Part shown: positions 26,426 to 36,043 of the stretch, piece after piece
Position numbering within the stretch: position 1 is the stretch's first letter
Layout of the letters: each line of letters starts with the position of its first letter
Source of the DNA: Evansella halocellulosilytica
GTDB lineage: Bacteria; Bacillota; Bacilli; Bacillales; Salisediminibacteriaceae
NCBI RefSeq assembly: GCF_002335745.1
Contig: NZ_NIST01000001.1
Coordinates: forward strand, 1,584,039-1,648,038
Length of the DNA: 64,000 nucleotides
Reading direction: 5' to 3'
Position numbers and translations under genes: made by a program
Notes under the pieces: generated by a model
Told to the model about the DNA's origin: nothing
The model's input: only the letters and a program-made list of their open reading frames with translations
Databases searched by the model: none

Positions 26426-29400
26426 ATGTCGAAAGGTTACACCATTGGTCTGGATATAGGCGTTGGTTCAGTTGGTTTTGGGGTTATTGACAAAAGTCAG
26501 CAAATTATTGAAGCTGGAGTAAGACTGTTTCCAGAAGCAGATGTTTCTAACAATGATGGTAGAAGGTCTAAAAGGAGTACTAGGAGATTAAAGAGGAGAA
26601 GAAAGCATCGTAAGGAAAGACTTCAGTATTTGTTGGCGAAACACGATTTCTCTCCTCATATTACCTCTGAAAAATGTCCCTACAACATTAGAGTGAAGGG
26701 ACTAAAAGAACCACTAGAAGAGTCAGAATTAATGTCAGCTCTATTCCATATAATCAAGCGTCGTGGAGTTCATAATGTCTCTAACATAAATTTAGAAGAA
26801 GAACAAGGGAATGATGATTCACTATCTACAAAAGAGCAATTAAAGATTAACGAAAGTAAATTAAAAGAGAAATATGTTTGTGAACTACAATTGGAGCGGC
26901 TAAAAGCTGAAGGGCAAGTACGTGGTCACAAAAATCGATTTAAAACAGACGATTATGTGAAAGAAGCAAGAGCCTTACTTTTAAGACAGAAACAATATGA
27001 TACAAGAATAGACGACGATTTTATTAGTTCTTATATTTCATTAGTTGATACTAGGAGAGAATACTACGAAGGTCCTGGTACTGGAAGTGAGTATGGCTGG
27101 GATCAAGATATCGAAAAATGGTATCGTCAATTAATGGGGAAATGCAGCTATTTCCCTGAAGAGACGAGAGCTGTACGACAATCTTACTCTGCACAGTTAT
27201 ATAACGTGTTAAATGATTTAAATAACTTAACATTATTAAGAGACGAAAATTCGAAATTATCTGTAAAAGAAAAAGAAGAAATTATTAAAAAAGTATTTAT
27301 GGATAAAGGGAAGCCTACCTTAAAGAAAATCTCAAAGGTTTTAGAAGTACCAGAAGAGGACATTCGCGGATATCGCATCAATAAGAAAGAGCAACCTGAA
27401 TTTACTTCTATGGAACTTATTCAAGAATTAAGAAAGATCGATACGTCTTTAATAGAGTTACCTAGTTCAGTGCTCGATCAAATTGCTGAAATATTAACAA
27501 TATGGCAGGAAGAGAATGAAAAGAAAGATAAATTAATAGATTTGGAATTAAATATAAAAACCAATATTATTAATGAAATAGCAAAGCTGAACTTTACAGG
27601 TACGCATGCGCTCAGTTTAAAAGCAATTAATCTTTTGTTACCTGACCTATGGGAAACTGAAAAAAATCAAATGCAATTGTTTTCTGAAAAGGGCCTAATT
27701 CCAACCAAAATTGAATTAAAGGGAAGAAGCAAAATCCCTGTAGAATATGTTGATGATTTAATTCTTTCACCGGTCGTTAAACGCTCGTTCACCCAAGCAA
27801 TCCGTATCGTGAATACCTTAATCAAAAAATATGGTGAGCCGACAGCGGTGGTAATCGAACTTGCCCGTGAAAAGAACAGCCAAGATAAAAAGGTATTTTT
27901 AAATAAACTGCAAAAAGAGAATGAGGCAATAAATAAACAGGTCCGCGCAAAATTAGAGGAATTTGACTTGGTTGAACAACCAGGAATGTTCAATAAATTA
28001 CGTCTTTGGCATGTACAAGATGGGAGATGCATGTATTCACTAAAATCAATTAGTATAGAAGATTTAATTATAAACCCAGCAAACTATGAAATCGATCATA
28101 TCATTCCTCGCTCTGTTTCATTCGACGATTCTCAGGCTAACAAAGTGCTAGTATTATCAGAAGAAAATCAAAAAAAAGGAAATCGAACACCATATCAATA
28201 TTTAAAATCCGGGTTAGGTGAGATTCCATATGAAAAATTTAGAAGCCACATCCTTCAATTAGCTAAGTCAAAAGAAAAAATGCCGAAGAAAAAACGTAAC
28301 TATTTGCTTGAAGAACGGGATATAACGAAATATGATACTCAAAAGGAGTTCATTAACCGTAATTTGGTTGATACTCGTTATGCGACGAGGGAAATTATGC
28401 TACTTTTAAAGTCTTATTTTAAAGTGAATGAGAAAAATGTAGTCGTTAAATCCATAAATGGTTCGTTTACAAATTATTAAAGAAAACTATGGGGGCTTAA
28501 TAAGGATCGTGATGAAGATTTTAAGCACCACGCCCAAGATGCTCTGATTGTTGCATTAGGTGGCGAAATAATGGAAAACAAGGATGTCTTTAAGCAACAA
28601 AACCTTATTATAAGTGATGAGAGATTAATAGATCGAGAGACTGGTGAAATATTAAATGAGTCAGATTTCGATGCTGCATTTACCGACAAGTTCGATACCG
28701 TTAAGCGAATTAAAAATTTTCGATATTTTAAGTATTCACACCGAGTTGACAAGAAACCTAACAGGCAGTTAATGAATGATACGATTTATTCGACACGGCA
28801 AACAGATGATGGTGATGAATTTATTATTGGGAAAATAAAGGATTTATATGACCCTGATAATTCAAAATTGGCAAAACAATTTAACAAGTCACCAGAGAGT
28901 TTCTTAATGTATGAACACGATCATCGAACTTTTGAAAAACTATCTATCATAATGAAACAATATTCAGAAGCAAAAAATCCATTGGCTAAGCATCTAGAGG
29001 AAACCGGTGATTATTTAACTAAGTATAGCAAAAAGGACAATGGACCTGTCATTAAATCGGTGAAGTACAAGTCAAAGAAATTAGGAAATCATAAAGACTT
29101 ATCGTATAAATTTAGTTCCAAAAATAAAAAAGTAGTGACTCTTTCATTAAAGCCGTATCGGATGGATGTATACAAAGAAGGTGACCAATATAAGTTTGTT
29201 ACGGTACGGTATGATGACATAAAAGACGCGAAAGACTATTACCTAATTCCTGAAAGGAATTACTACGAAAAGCTTAAAGCAAAAGGCATAGATGATATTC
29301 AATCTTTCCAATTTAGTTTCTATAAAGGGGACATTATTAATATTGATGGAAATGAGTTTAGGTTTATTGGAGTTAATAATGATAGTACAAATAGAATTGA

Positions 29401-29548
29401 ATGTAATTTAATTACAACGTCTTCATCTAAGCGGATAATGCCGACTATTTCTAAAAAGATTAAGTCTATGAAGAAAATGCAGACGAATGTTTTGGGAGAC
29501 AGGTTCGCAAGCTATAACGAAAGGTTAAAACTAATTCTTAATAAATAA
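26426..29548 (+). pseudogene. cas9: Cas9 (SaCas9-like, type II-A) split by one in-frame TAA
   Basis: A 1040-codon frame strongly similar to S. aureus Cas9. Landmarks: D10 in RuvC-I (GLDIGVGSVG), Arg-rich bridge helix (about 47-65), E478 in RuvC-II (VIELAREKN), HNH D557-H558 and N581 (EIDHIIPRS...), H701/H702/D705 in RuvC-III (HHAQDAL). The PAM-contact residues correspond to SaCas9: N984, N985, R990, E992 and probably R1003. Codon 685 is TAA (28478-28480), where relatives have Leu (FTN-Y/F-L-R). The frame continues unbroken on both sides, so TTA to TAA is the only lesion. The 684-residue product keeps HNH but lacks RuvC-III and the WED and PAM-interacting domains. A restart at ATG 28571 would lack H701 and D705. 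RBS GGAGGTG precedes the ATG. Confidence 0.95.
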
Positions 29549-29563
29549 TCTGGAGGTCATGCT

Positions 29564-30472
29564 ATGTCATGGAGGGTGGTTCACGTCACAAATGTTGACC
29601 AAATGTCACTCCATTTGGATAGCCTTAAAGTAAAGCGCGGGGATGATGAGTTGAAAATTCCACTGAGTGATATTTTTTCAATCATTATTGAAGACTTAAC
29701 CTGTAAACTAACTGGAAGATTAATTGTTGAACTGTCTAAGCATAATATTTTAGTTCTTTTATGTGGTCAGGAACATCTCCCTGAAACACAATTATTACCT
29801 GTAAGTGGACATTTTGGCCAACATAAAAGGATGAGGCAACAGTTAAAGTGGAGTGAAGATAAAAAAGGTGTTTTATGGAAGAAAATTGTTTCACAAAAAA
29901 TTTTTAACCAAGTGAAAGTAATGGAGCGACAAAAGATTGAACAACCAAGGATCAATCGGTTATTAAATTTAATGTCTGAAGTTGAAGATTTTGATTACAC
30001 TAACTGTGAGGCACAAGCTGCGAAAATTTACTTTAATTCATTTTTTGATGATCATTTTTATCGTAGCAATACACAAATTATAGAAAATGCAGCTTTAAAT
30101 TACGGGTACTCGATTTTTCACGCAGCAATTGCTAGAACGATTGTCGCAAAAGGACTAATTCCTGGTATAGGGATATTTCATAGAGGAGAGCGAAATCCCT
30201 TTAACTTAGCCTCTGACATTATCGAACCTTTTCGTCCTATTGTTGATGCCTTCGTATTGGAACGACCACCAGAGGAATTTTTAACAAAAGAATATCGTTT
30301 GAACTTGATTAACTTGTTACACAGTCGTATCTCAATTGATGGTAAATTACAGACTGTTATACGTGCAATAGATATCTTTGTGGGCTCAATCGTTGACTAC
30401 TTTAGTGCTGAAAAAGGTGATAAAAAATTAAAATTGCCTGGCACACACAAACTGGTTTTCCATGAGTTATAG
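29564..30472 (+). CDS. cas1: Cas1 integrase, type II
   Basis: 302 residues of the Cas1 fold: an N-terminal beta domain and a C-terminal helical domain with the metal ligands in ENAALNYGYSIFHA, IFHRGERNPF and DIIEPFRP. With Cas2 it inserts new spacers at the leader end of the array. It starts 15 bp after cas9 with TGGAGG upstream of ATG and overlaps cas2 by 11 bp. The frame is intact. Confidence 0.96.
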   Translation: MSWRVVHVTNVDQMSLHLDSLKVKRGDDELKIPLSDIFSIIIEDLTCKLTGRLIVELSKHNILVLLCGQEHLPETQLLPVSGHFGQHKRMRQQLKWSEDKKGVLWKKIVSQKIFNQVKVMERQKIEQPRINRLLNLMSEVEDFDYTNCEAQAAKIYFNSFFDDHFYRSNTQIIENAALNYGYSIFHAAIARTIVAKGLIPGIGIFHRGERNPFNLASDIIEPFRPIVDAFVLERPPEEFLTKEYRLNLINLLHSRISIDGKLQTVIRAIDIFVGSIVDYFSAEKGDKKLKLPGTHKLVFHEL

Positions 30473-30785
30473 ATTTATGAGAGTCTTTATTATGTTTGAT
30501 TTGCCTGTTGAAACAAAAGCCCAAGTTCGCACGTATACAAAGTTTCGTAAACAACTCATTCAAGATGGTTTTCTGATGATGCAGTATTCCATTTATATAA
30601 AATCATGTATAAATAAAGATGCAGCACGGCAAACCGTTAATAATGTTAAAAGGTATTTGCCAAAAGATGGACATGTAAGGTCATTAGTTATAACAGAAAA
30701 GCAATTTGAAAAAATGATGATACTTGTTGGGGAAGAGGATAAAAATATAGAGATCTTAGGAGACAATCGAACAATTGAGTTTTAA
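30462..30785 (+). CDS. cas2: Cas2, type II
   Basis: 107 residues starting MSYRFMRVFIMFDLPVETKA, with the ferredoxin-like fold of type II Cas2 and 'GFLMMQYSIYIKSC' as the second strand. It forms the core of the Cas1-Cas2 integrase. The start overlaps the cas1 end. The frame is intact. Confidence 0.96.
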   Translation: MSYRFMRVFIMFDLPVETKAQVRTYTKFRKQLIQDGFLMMQYSIYIKSCINKDAARQTVNNVKRYLPKDGHVRSLVITEKQFEKMMILVGEEDKNIEILGDNRTIEF

Positions 30786-30804
30786 AGGAGGTGTACATAT
30801 TAGT

Positions 30805-31806
30805 ATGAAGTGAAAAGTCAGATATGAAAATGTTGACCTAGACTTGAATATAGCAAATTACACTTGTATTTTTGACAACCATACGTTTAATGAAAAAGGG
30901 TTACTAGATCTTCTTGTAGACTACTTCCAGCCAAGAAGTAAAGTGAAAGATATGGTAAGTGTTTTGGATATGGACAATGACTTTGAGAATGTAAACGCAC
31001 ATCATTTTCAATTTTATGGATTGTCGAATAACGACTTATTAACAGAAACGCAGCTTGGGTCAAAATCGATTTTAAAGCAAAAAATAAAAAACGATTTTTT
31101 TGAAGAGCTTGAATTTGATGGGTACATTGAGACAATTAATAACCTAATTGAAGACTTGATCGAATTAGTAAATACAGACTTACCTATACAGCATAAAAAA
31201 TTTGATATTGAAGCTTTAATTAAATTGCTAAGTGTTGACTTTCTGACAGAAGGTGAAAGTGATTATGAGTTTGTTTATAATAGACTTTTAAAAGTGCTGC
31301 CGTTAGTTACTAATACAATACTGAAAATTAGTAAAGGAAAGCCACTTCTAGTGTACTTTTATCCTGAACATCAATTAAGTCCACGCCAACAAGTGAAATT
31401 TAAAGAAATGCTTGTTCAATACTCAAAAAAACTACCAGTGGTTGTATTGTCCAAGTCACGATATTTCCTTTCAGATCGGTTATTTAGTAATAACTTGATT
31501 ATGAATGGTAAACAGTTTTTAATGAATAATTTTCTAGATGATATAGAATGGAATGCACCATTAAACTACAGCAGAGAAGAACTTGAACTTACATTCTCAG
31601 AGGTGTTTAAAAAGTATGCTGTAAATTTTGAGACCTATCCTATAATATCAAATTATAAAATAGCGGATATACAGGTATTTAATGATATACAACTCTATGT
31701 ATTGCTTGAGTTTATGAAAGGTATGGAGTTTGAATATCATTTAGACCTCGATCATTCCCAATTAAATCCGATTCTACTAAAATACATAGACAGTCAAGCT
31801 ATGTAA
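30805..31806 (+). pseudogene. csn2: Csn2 (long form) with a TGA at codon 3
   Basis: ATG AAG TGA begins at 30805 after AAAGGAGG. The frame then runs open for 330 codons (KVRYENVDLDLNIANYTC through LLKYIDSQAM). TGG to TGA at 30811-30813 is the simplest lesion. The body has the long-Csn2 P-loop-like region (KGKPLLVYFYPEHQLSPRQQ, then LPVVVLSKSRYFLS). Csn2 binds DNA ends during spacer acquisition in subtype II-A. The only in-frame restart is TTG 30844 without an RBS, so expression is probably lost. Confidence 0.8.
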
Positions 31807-31810
31807 TGGG

Positions 31811-31826
31811 ATGAAAAAATTTTCAT
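31811..31826. promoter_or_regulatory. leader-end inverted repeat next to the first CRISPR repeat
   Basis: ATGAAAA-AA-TTTTCAT ends 5 bp before the first repeat. Only 25 bp separate the csn2 stop from the array, so the leader must extend into csn2. The motif may position Cas1-Cas2. Confidence 0.5.
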
Positions 31827-31831
31827 GACAG

Positions 31832-33893
31832 GTTTTAGTACTCTGTAGTTTTAAGTGGATATGAGACTGTTGTAAACAGTGAAAGAATCCTCATCTAGTT
31901 TTAGTACTCTGTAGTTTTAAGTGGATATGAGACGACTACCTAAGACTGTTCCTCAAGACTACTGTTTTAGTACTCTGTAGTTTTAAGTGGATATGAGACC
32001 ATTTATAGGATAAGGAGGTTTTACCATGTGTTTTAGTACTCTGTAGTTTTAAGTGGATATGAGACTGGACGCCTGAGTCCATCTCTGCAATGTGTGTTTT
32101 AGTACTCTGTAGTTTTAAGTGGATATGAGACAGGGATGATCTTTTACATTGGTGTTAAGGTGTTTTAGTACTCTGTAGTTTTAAGTGGATATGAGACTAG
32201 TGGGTTGGCATTGTCTGCTACTGGGGCGTTTTAGTACTCTGTAGTTTTAAGTGGATATGAGACGAGTTGCGAAAGGGCAAGGCGGCGAGGTTGGTTTTAG
32301 TACTCTGTAGTTTTAAGTGGATATGAGACTGTTAAAATGTCTAACCCGCAAATTAGAGAGTTTTAGTACTCTGTAGTTTTAAGTGGATATGAGACTAGGC
32401 GACCATAATCGTGTCGTTATCCTTGGTTTTAGTACTCTGTAGTTTTAAGTGGATATGAGACCACGTCATTAGCTTGTAAATATTCTGTACGGTTTTAGTA
32501 CTCTGTAGTTTTAAGTGGATATGAGACTCACTTCCGCCTTTTCTACGTCGTGACCGGTTTTAGTACTCTGTAGTTTTAAGTGGATATGAGACAAAGCTCT
32601 AAGGAAACGTTAGAAAATGCAGGTTTTAGTACTCTGTAGTTTTAAGTGGATATGAGACCCGTTTCACATGCATATCGTTGGTTGTCTAGTTTTAGTACTC
32701 TGTAGTTTTAAGTGGATATGAGACCAGAAGCTAGTATTTTTAATGAATGGTTCAGTTTTAGTACTCTGTAGTTTTAAGTGGATATGAGACACCGTCACGA
32801 TCTGTGATGTCATAAACCTTGTTTTAGTACTCTGTAGTTTTAAGTGGATATGAGACGCTGCTGGGTTAACGGATGTTGATCCAGATGTTTTAGTACTCTG
32901 TAGTTTTAAGTGGATATGAGACGCAGCACTCGGAGGCATGGCTTTAGCAGCAGTTTTAGTACTCTGTAGTTTTAAGTGGATATGAGACTAATTTTCTTTA
33001 GGGTAATTGCCGTCCTGGGTTTTAGTACTCTGTAGTTTTAAGTGGATATGAGACTTCAATCGAAACAACTGGATTACAAGTGTTGTTTTAGTACTCTGTA
33101 GTTTTAAGTGGATATGAGACTACTCGCAATCACCGACATTCACGGTAATAGTTTTAGTACTCTGTAGTTTTAAGTGGATATGAGACTCCGCAAATGGATA
33201 CGCAACAACTCCGATTGTTTTAGTACTCTGTAGTTTTAAGTGGATATGAGACTCGTATCTGAAAAAGACAAGACGCTACGTGGTTTTAGTACTCTGTAGT
33301 TTTAAGTGGATATGAGACAAACGGTTAGGGAAGGTCATACCTAAGATAGTTTTAGTACTCTGTAGTTTTAAGTGGATATGAGACCAACGATTTATCCGTA
33401 TCTCGAGGATATGCGTTTTAGTACTCTGTAGTTTTAAGTGGATATGAGACTGAAGATCCCGAAAGAAAACAAGCACAACAGTTTTAGTACTCTGTAGTTT
33501 TAAGTGGATATGAGACATGAAATCCGCGACAACATCGACACACTGAGTTTTAGTACTCTGTAGTTTTAAGTGGATATGAGACGCGAGGCTAAACGCAACG
33601 CCCGGTAACTTTGTTTTAGTACTCTGTAGTTTTAAGTGGATATGAGACGAATCGCCGACCTTCGACGCGTGCAGGTAGGTTTTAGTACTCTGTAGTTTTA
33701 AGTAGATATGAGACGAATCGGGGCGATTATCCCGGATGTCATCAGTTTTAGTACTCTGTAGTTTTAAGTGGATATGAGACGAACCCACCTCCTTATACTA
33801 CTCACACATAGTTTTAGTACTCTGTAGTTTTAAGTGGATATGAGACCTGAAAAACGTGGAGGATTTAATGACACTAGTTTTAGTACTCTGTAG
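31832..33893 (+). CRISPR. CRISPR array: 31 full repeats plus one truncated repeat
   Basis: 36-bp repeats start GTTTTAGTACTCTGTAG and end AAGTGGATATGAGAC, spaced by 30-nt spacers (spacer 11, before the repeat at 32557, has 29). Repeat starts run from 31832 in 66-bp steps to 33811. A 17-base partial repeat at 33877-33893 marks the trailer end. The only variant full repeat is at 33679 (G to A near the end). The leader side is next to csn2, in agreement with the degenerate distal end. Several spacers carry Shine-Dalgarno plus start-codon-like sequence, as expected for phage genes. Confidence 0.99.
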
Positions 33894-34534
33894 TGTGAAT
33901 TAGCACATTATTTCAGTTCCAAGTTTTCAAATTGTTTATGCAAGAAACACGCAATAATATGCTCTCTTTTTAAAAACGTATTTTAGAACATGAAAAGTTT
34001 GTTCAAATTATGCCAGTTTATAAATTCCACTAGTTGGGCTCGTACTACCTATGAGAGGCCTTTTTCTAAGTCAAAACTTGTGGGGAGCCTTTTTGTATGT
34101 ATCGGTAAAATCAAAAAGTATTGATATATATTGTTAGAGGAGATTCTAAACAGATATGTGATCTATTTGACCTTGCAGTACGGTATATTCCGGTCAAGAT
34201 TAATTCAATTGGAAAGGTTTTAGCCCGTTCTAATCGTCCTGCTGTTTGTCCGAGCAACGGTGGGCTTTAAGAAACTAATGTGCTAAAAAGCGGATCCTAC
34301 TCATTCATACGACCTTTTTCGTACCGATTTTTTCGACATTTGCATGAAGCTAAAAATGCATAATGCAAATACAATGAGACTTAGAAAGAAACACTCAAAT
34401 GACAGGTACTAAACTTTTACAATTTACACTACCCATAACCAAAACCTGCTTAAATATGCAGGTGAAATAGTAGCAATGGAAGGTGGTATGATACATAATA
34501 TAATAGAAAATAGAGGCTATTAAAGAGGGTGGTC
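33894..34534. other. trailer region without a recognised gene
   Basis: AT-rich sequence follows the truncated repeat. Two short T-rich stretches, AGGCCTTTTTCT and AGCCTTTTTGT (about 34057-34097), could end array transcription but have no strong stems. A frame of about 50 codons ending at 34270 (YIPVKINSIGKVLARSN) has no start or family I recognise. I see no further gene. Confidence 0.5.
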
Positions 34535-35773
34535 GTGATCAAGGTTATTACTACTTTGGCAGTTATGGTTTTATTATTAAGTTCTTGTCATTCTGAAACA
34601 GGTGTATTTCCTTTGAAGAATCATGAATCAACAAAATATGACTTCTCAGGCCTTGACCAGTTTATTGAGGATAAGCAAGTTATATTTATTGGCGAATCAA
34701 CTCATGGAGCAGAAGAATTTACAGAAATTAAAGCTGAATTAGTAAAGTATTTAAGTGAAAATCACGGATACTCTATTTTAGCTATGGAAAGTGGGAAAGT
34801 AGAAATTAATTTTTTGAATGATAGGTGGCAGTTTTTTGATGATCAGTTCATGATGAAGAGCATGATATACGAAGCATGGAATACACCAGCTATGAAAGAA
34901 TTAATACAATATATACGTGAAAATGAAGGTTTAACGATTGAGGGGTTAGATCCTTGGCCTGTTGTTAGTGGAAGGTGGATAGGTGAATCAGAGTTACATC
35001 AATATATAAAAGAACGTATTTTGAATGAGGACAGTAATTTGGCAAGAGAGTTTATCGATGTTGATAACAAGTTTATTACTTTCATGAATGAAATTGTTTT
35101 CGATAATTATAATATGATTGATTTCGACAGAGCTAATCTCATTTTGAAGGAATATAAAGATTTTTTGTATAAAGGAGAGGAGTTACAGTTTGCTGAAATG
35201 GAATTTGTTAAAGGTAGGATTAATGTTTTAGAACAGTATTTTAATGAAGAATTTCTATCTATAAGTGAATTTGATAACCCTCACCAAGCATACTTTTCTA
35301 GAAGAGATTTATCTATGTTCAATGAACTTGAAAACATTATTAATGAAAATCCAGAAGAAAAAGTTATTGTGTGGGCTCATAATGGACATATACAAAAAAA
35401 CTTTGAATTAATAGATCAGACGAATGAATATCTTGCGGAAGACTTCGATCCTCCACCATTAGTATTAGGTTCTTTAGCAGCTGATAAATTGGGTGATGAT
35501 GCTTATTTTATTGGTATGTATTTCAATCAAGGGAGCATTAAGTTGCTCGATGATAACATCTATGATATTGAGCCGAAAAGTAAAGATAGTGAACTTGAAT
35601 ACATCTTATCTCAATATGGGCATGAGAAAATATTCATTGATTTTGAGTCTCATAATGAAGAATGGTCAAATACTAGTGTAAAAGCATATAGTGAGGGATT
35701 CTTTGAATACTACCTTACCCCCTCTGAACAGTATGATGCGTTAATATTTATTGACAGTGTTAATCCTAGGTAA
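34535..35773 (+). CDS. erythromycin-esterase-family lipoprotein
   Basis: 412 residues with a lipoprotein signal ending LLLSSC and a domain of the Ere/ChaN-like type: FIGESTHGAEEFTEIK, AMESG, GLDPWP and VIVWAHNGHIQK, in the order seen in erythromycin esterase homologues (the His and Glu of these motifs are the catalytic set). Substrate is unknown; most lipid-anchored members are not proven macrolide esterases. GTG 34535 follows AAAGAGGG. It stands alone between the CRISPR array and aprX. Confidence 0.8.
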   Translation: MIKVITTLAVMVLLLSSCHSETGVFPLKNHESTKYDFSGLDQFIEDKQVIFIGESTHGAEEFTEIKAELVKYLSENHGYSILAMESGKVEINFLNDRWQFFDDQFMMKSMIYEAWNTPAMKELIQYIRENEGLTIEGLDPWPVVSGRWIGESELHQYIKERILNEDSNLAREFIDVDNKFITFMNEIVFDNYNMIDFDRANLILKEYKDFLYKGEELQFAEMEFVKGRINVLEQYFNEEFLSISEFDNPHQAYFSRRDLSMFNELENIINENPEEKVIVWAHNGHIQKNFELIDQTNEYLAEDFDPPPLVLGSLAADKLGDDAYFIGMYFNQGSIKLLDDNIYDIEPKSKDSELEYILSQYGHEKIFIDFESHNEEWSNTSVKAYSEGFFEYYLTPSEQYDALIFIDSVNPR

Positions 35774-36043
35774 TAATCGAAAAAAGATTCCCCCTTCATA
35801 GAAAAGTTTTTTTATAATAATTTTAAAAAGGAGAAAGTAAATTTAAAGTTATTTTCCTATTCACTATCACTATCAGTATTAAATTTGATAAAACCGTTGA
35901 ACGCAACAAATAACGCTAATGAATGCTTTCGCCATTGTGACGTGGTGATAAGCCAAGTTTTGTTTATAGTAGACTGCTACCGTTTCTATTAAAACCACTG
36001 AATCATACATTATCTCATCAAGCTTAAAAGGAGTGGATGAGTC

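Noticed and set aside
28478-28480. Recoding of the cas9 stop (selenocysteine or alternative code)
   Set aside because: The codon is TAA here and TGA in other broken genes, the expected residue is Leu, and the long intact genes end normally with TAA, TAG and TGA.
32664-33788. Minus-strand open frames with repeated SHIHLKLQSTKT
   Set aside because: They are the CRISPR repeats read in one frame; the 66-bp period is a multiple of three, so no protein is implied.
35774-36043. tRNA or other RNA gene before aprX
   Set aside because: No cloverleaf or conserved loop could be made out; the stretch is AT-rich intergenic DNA.
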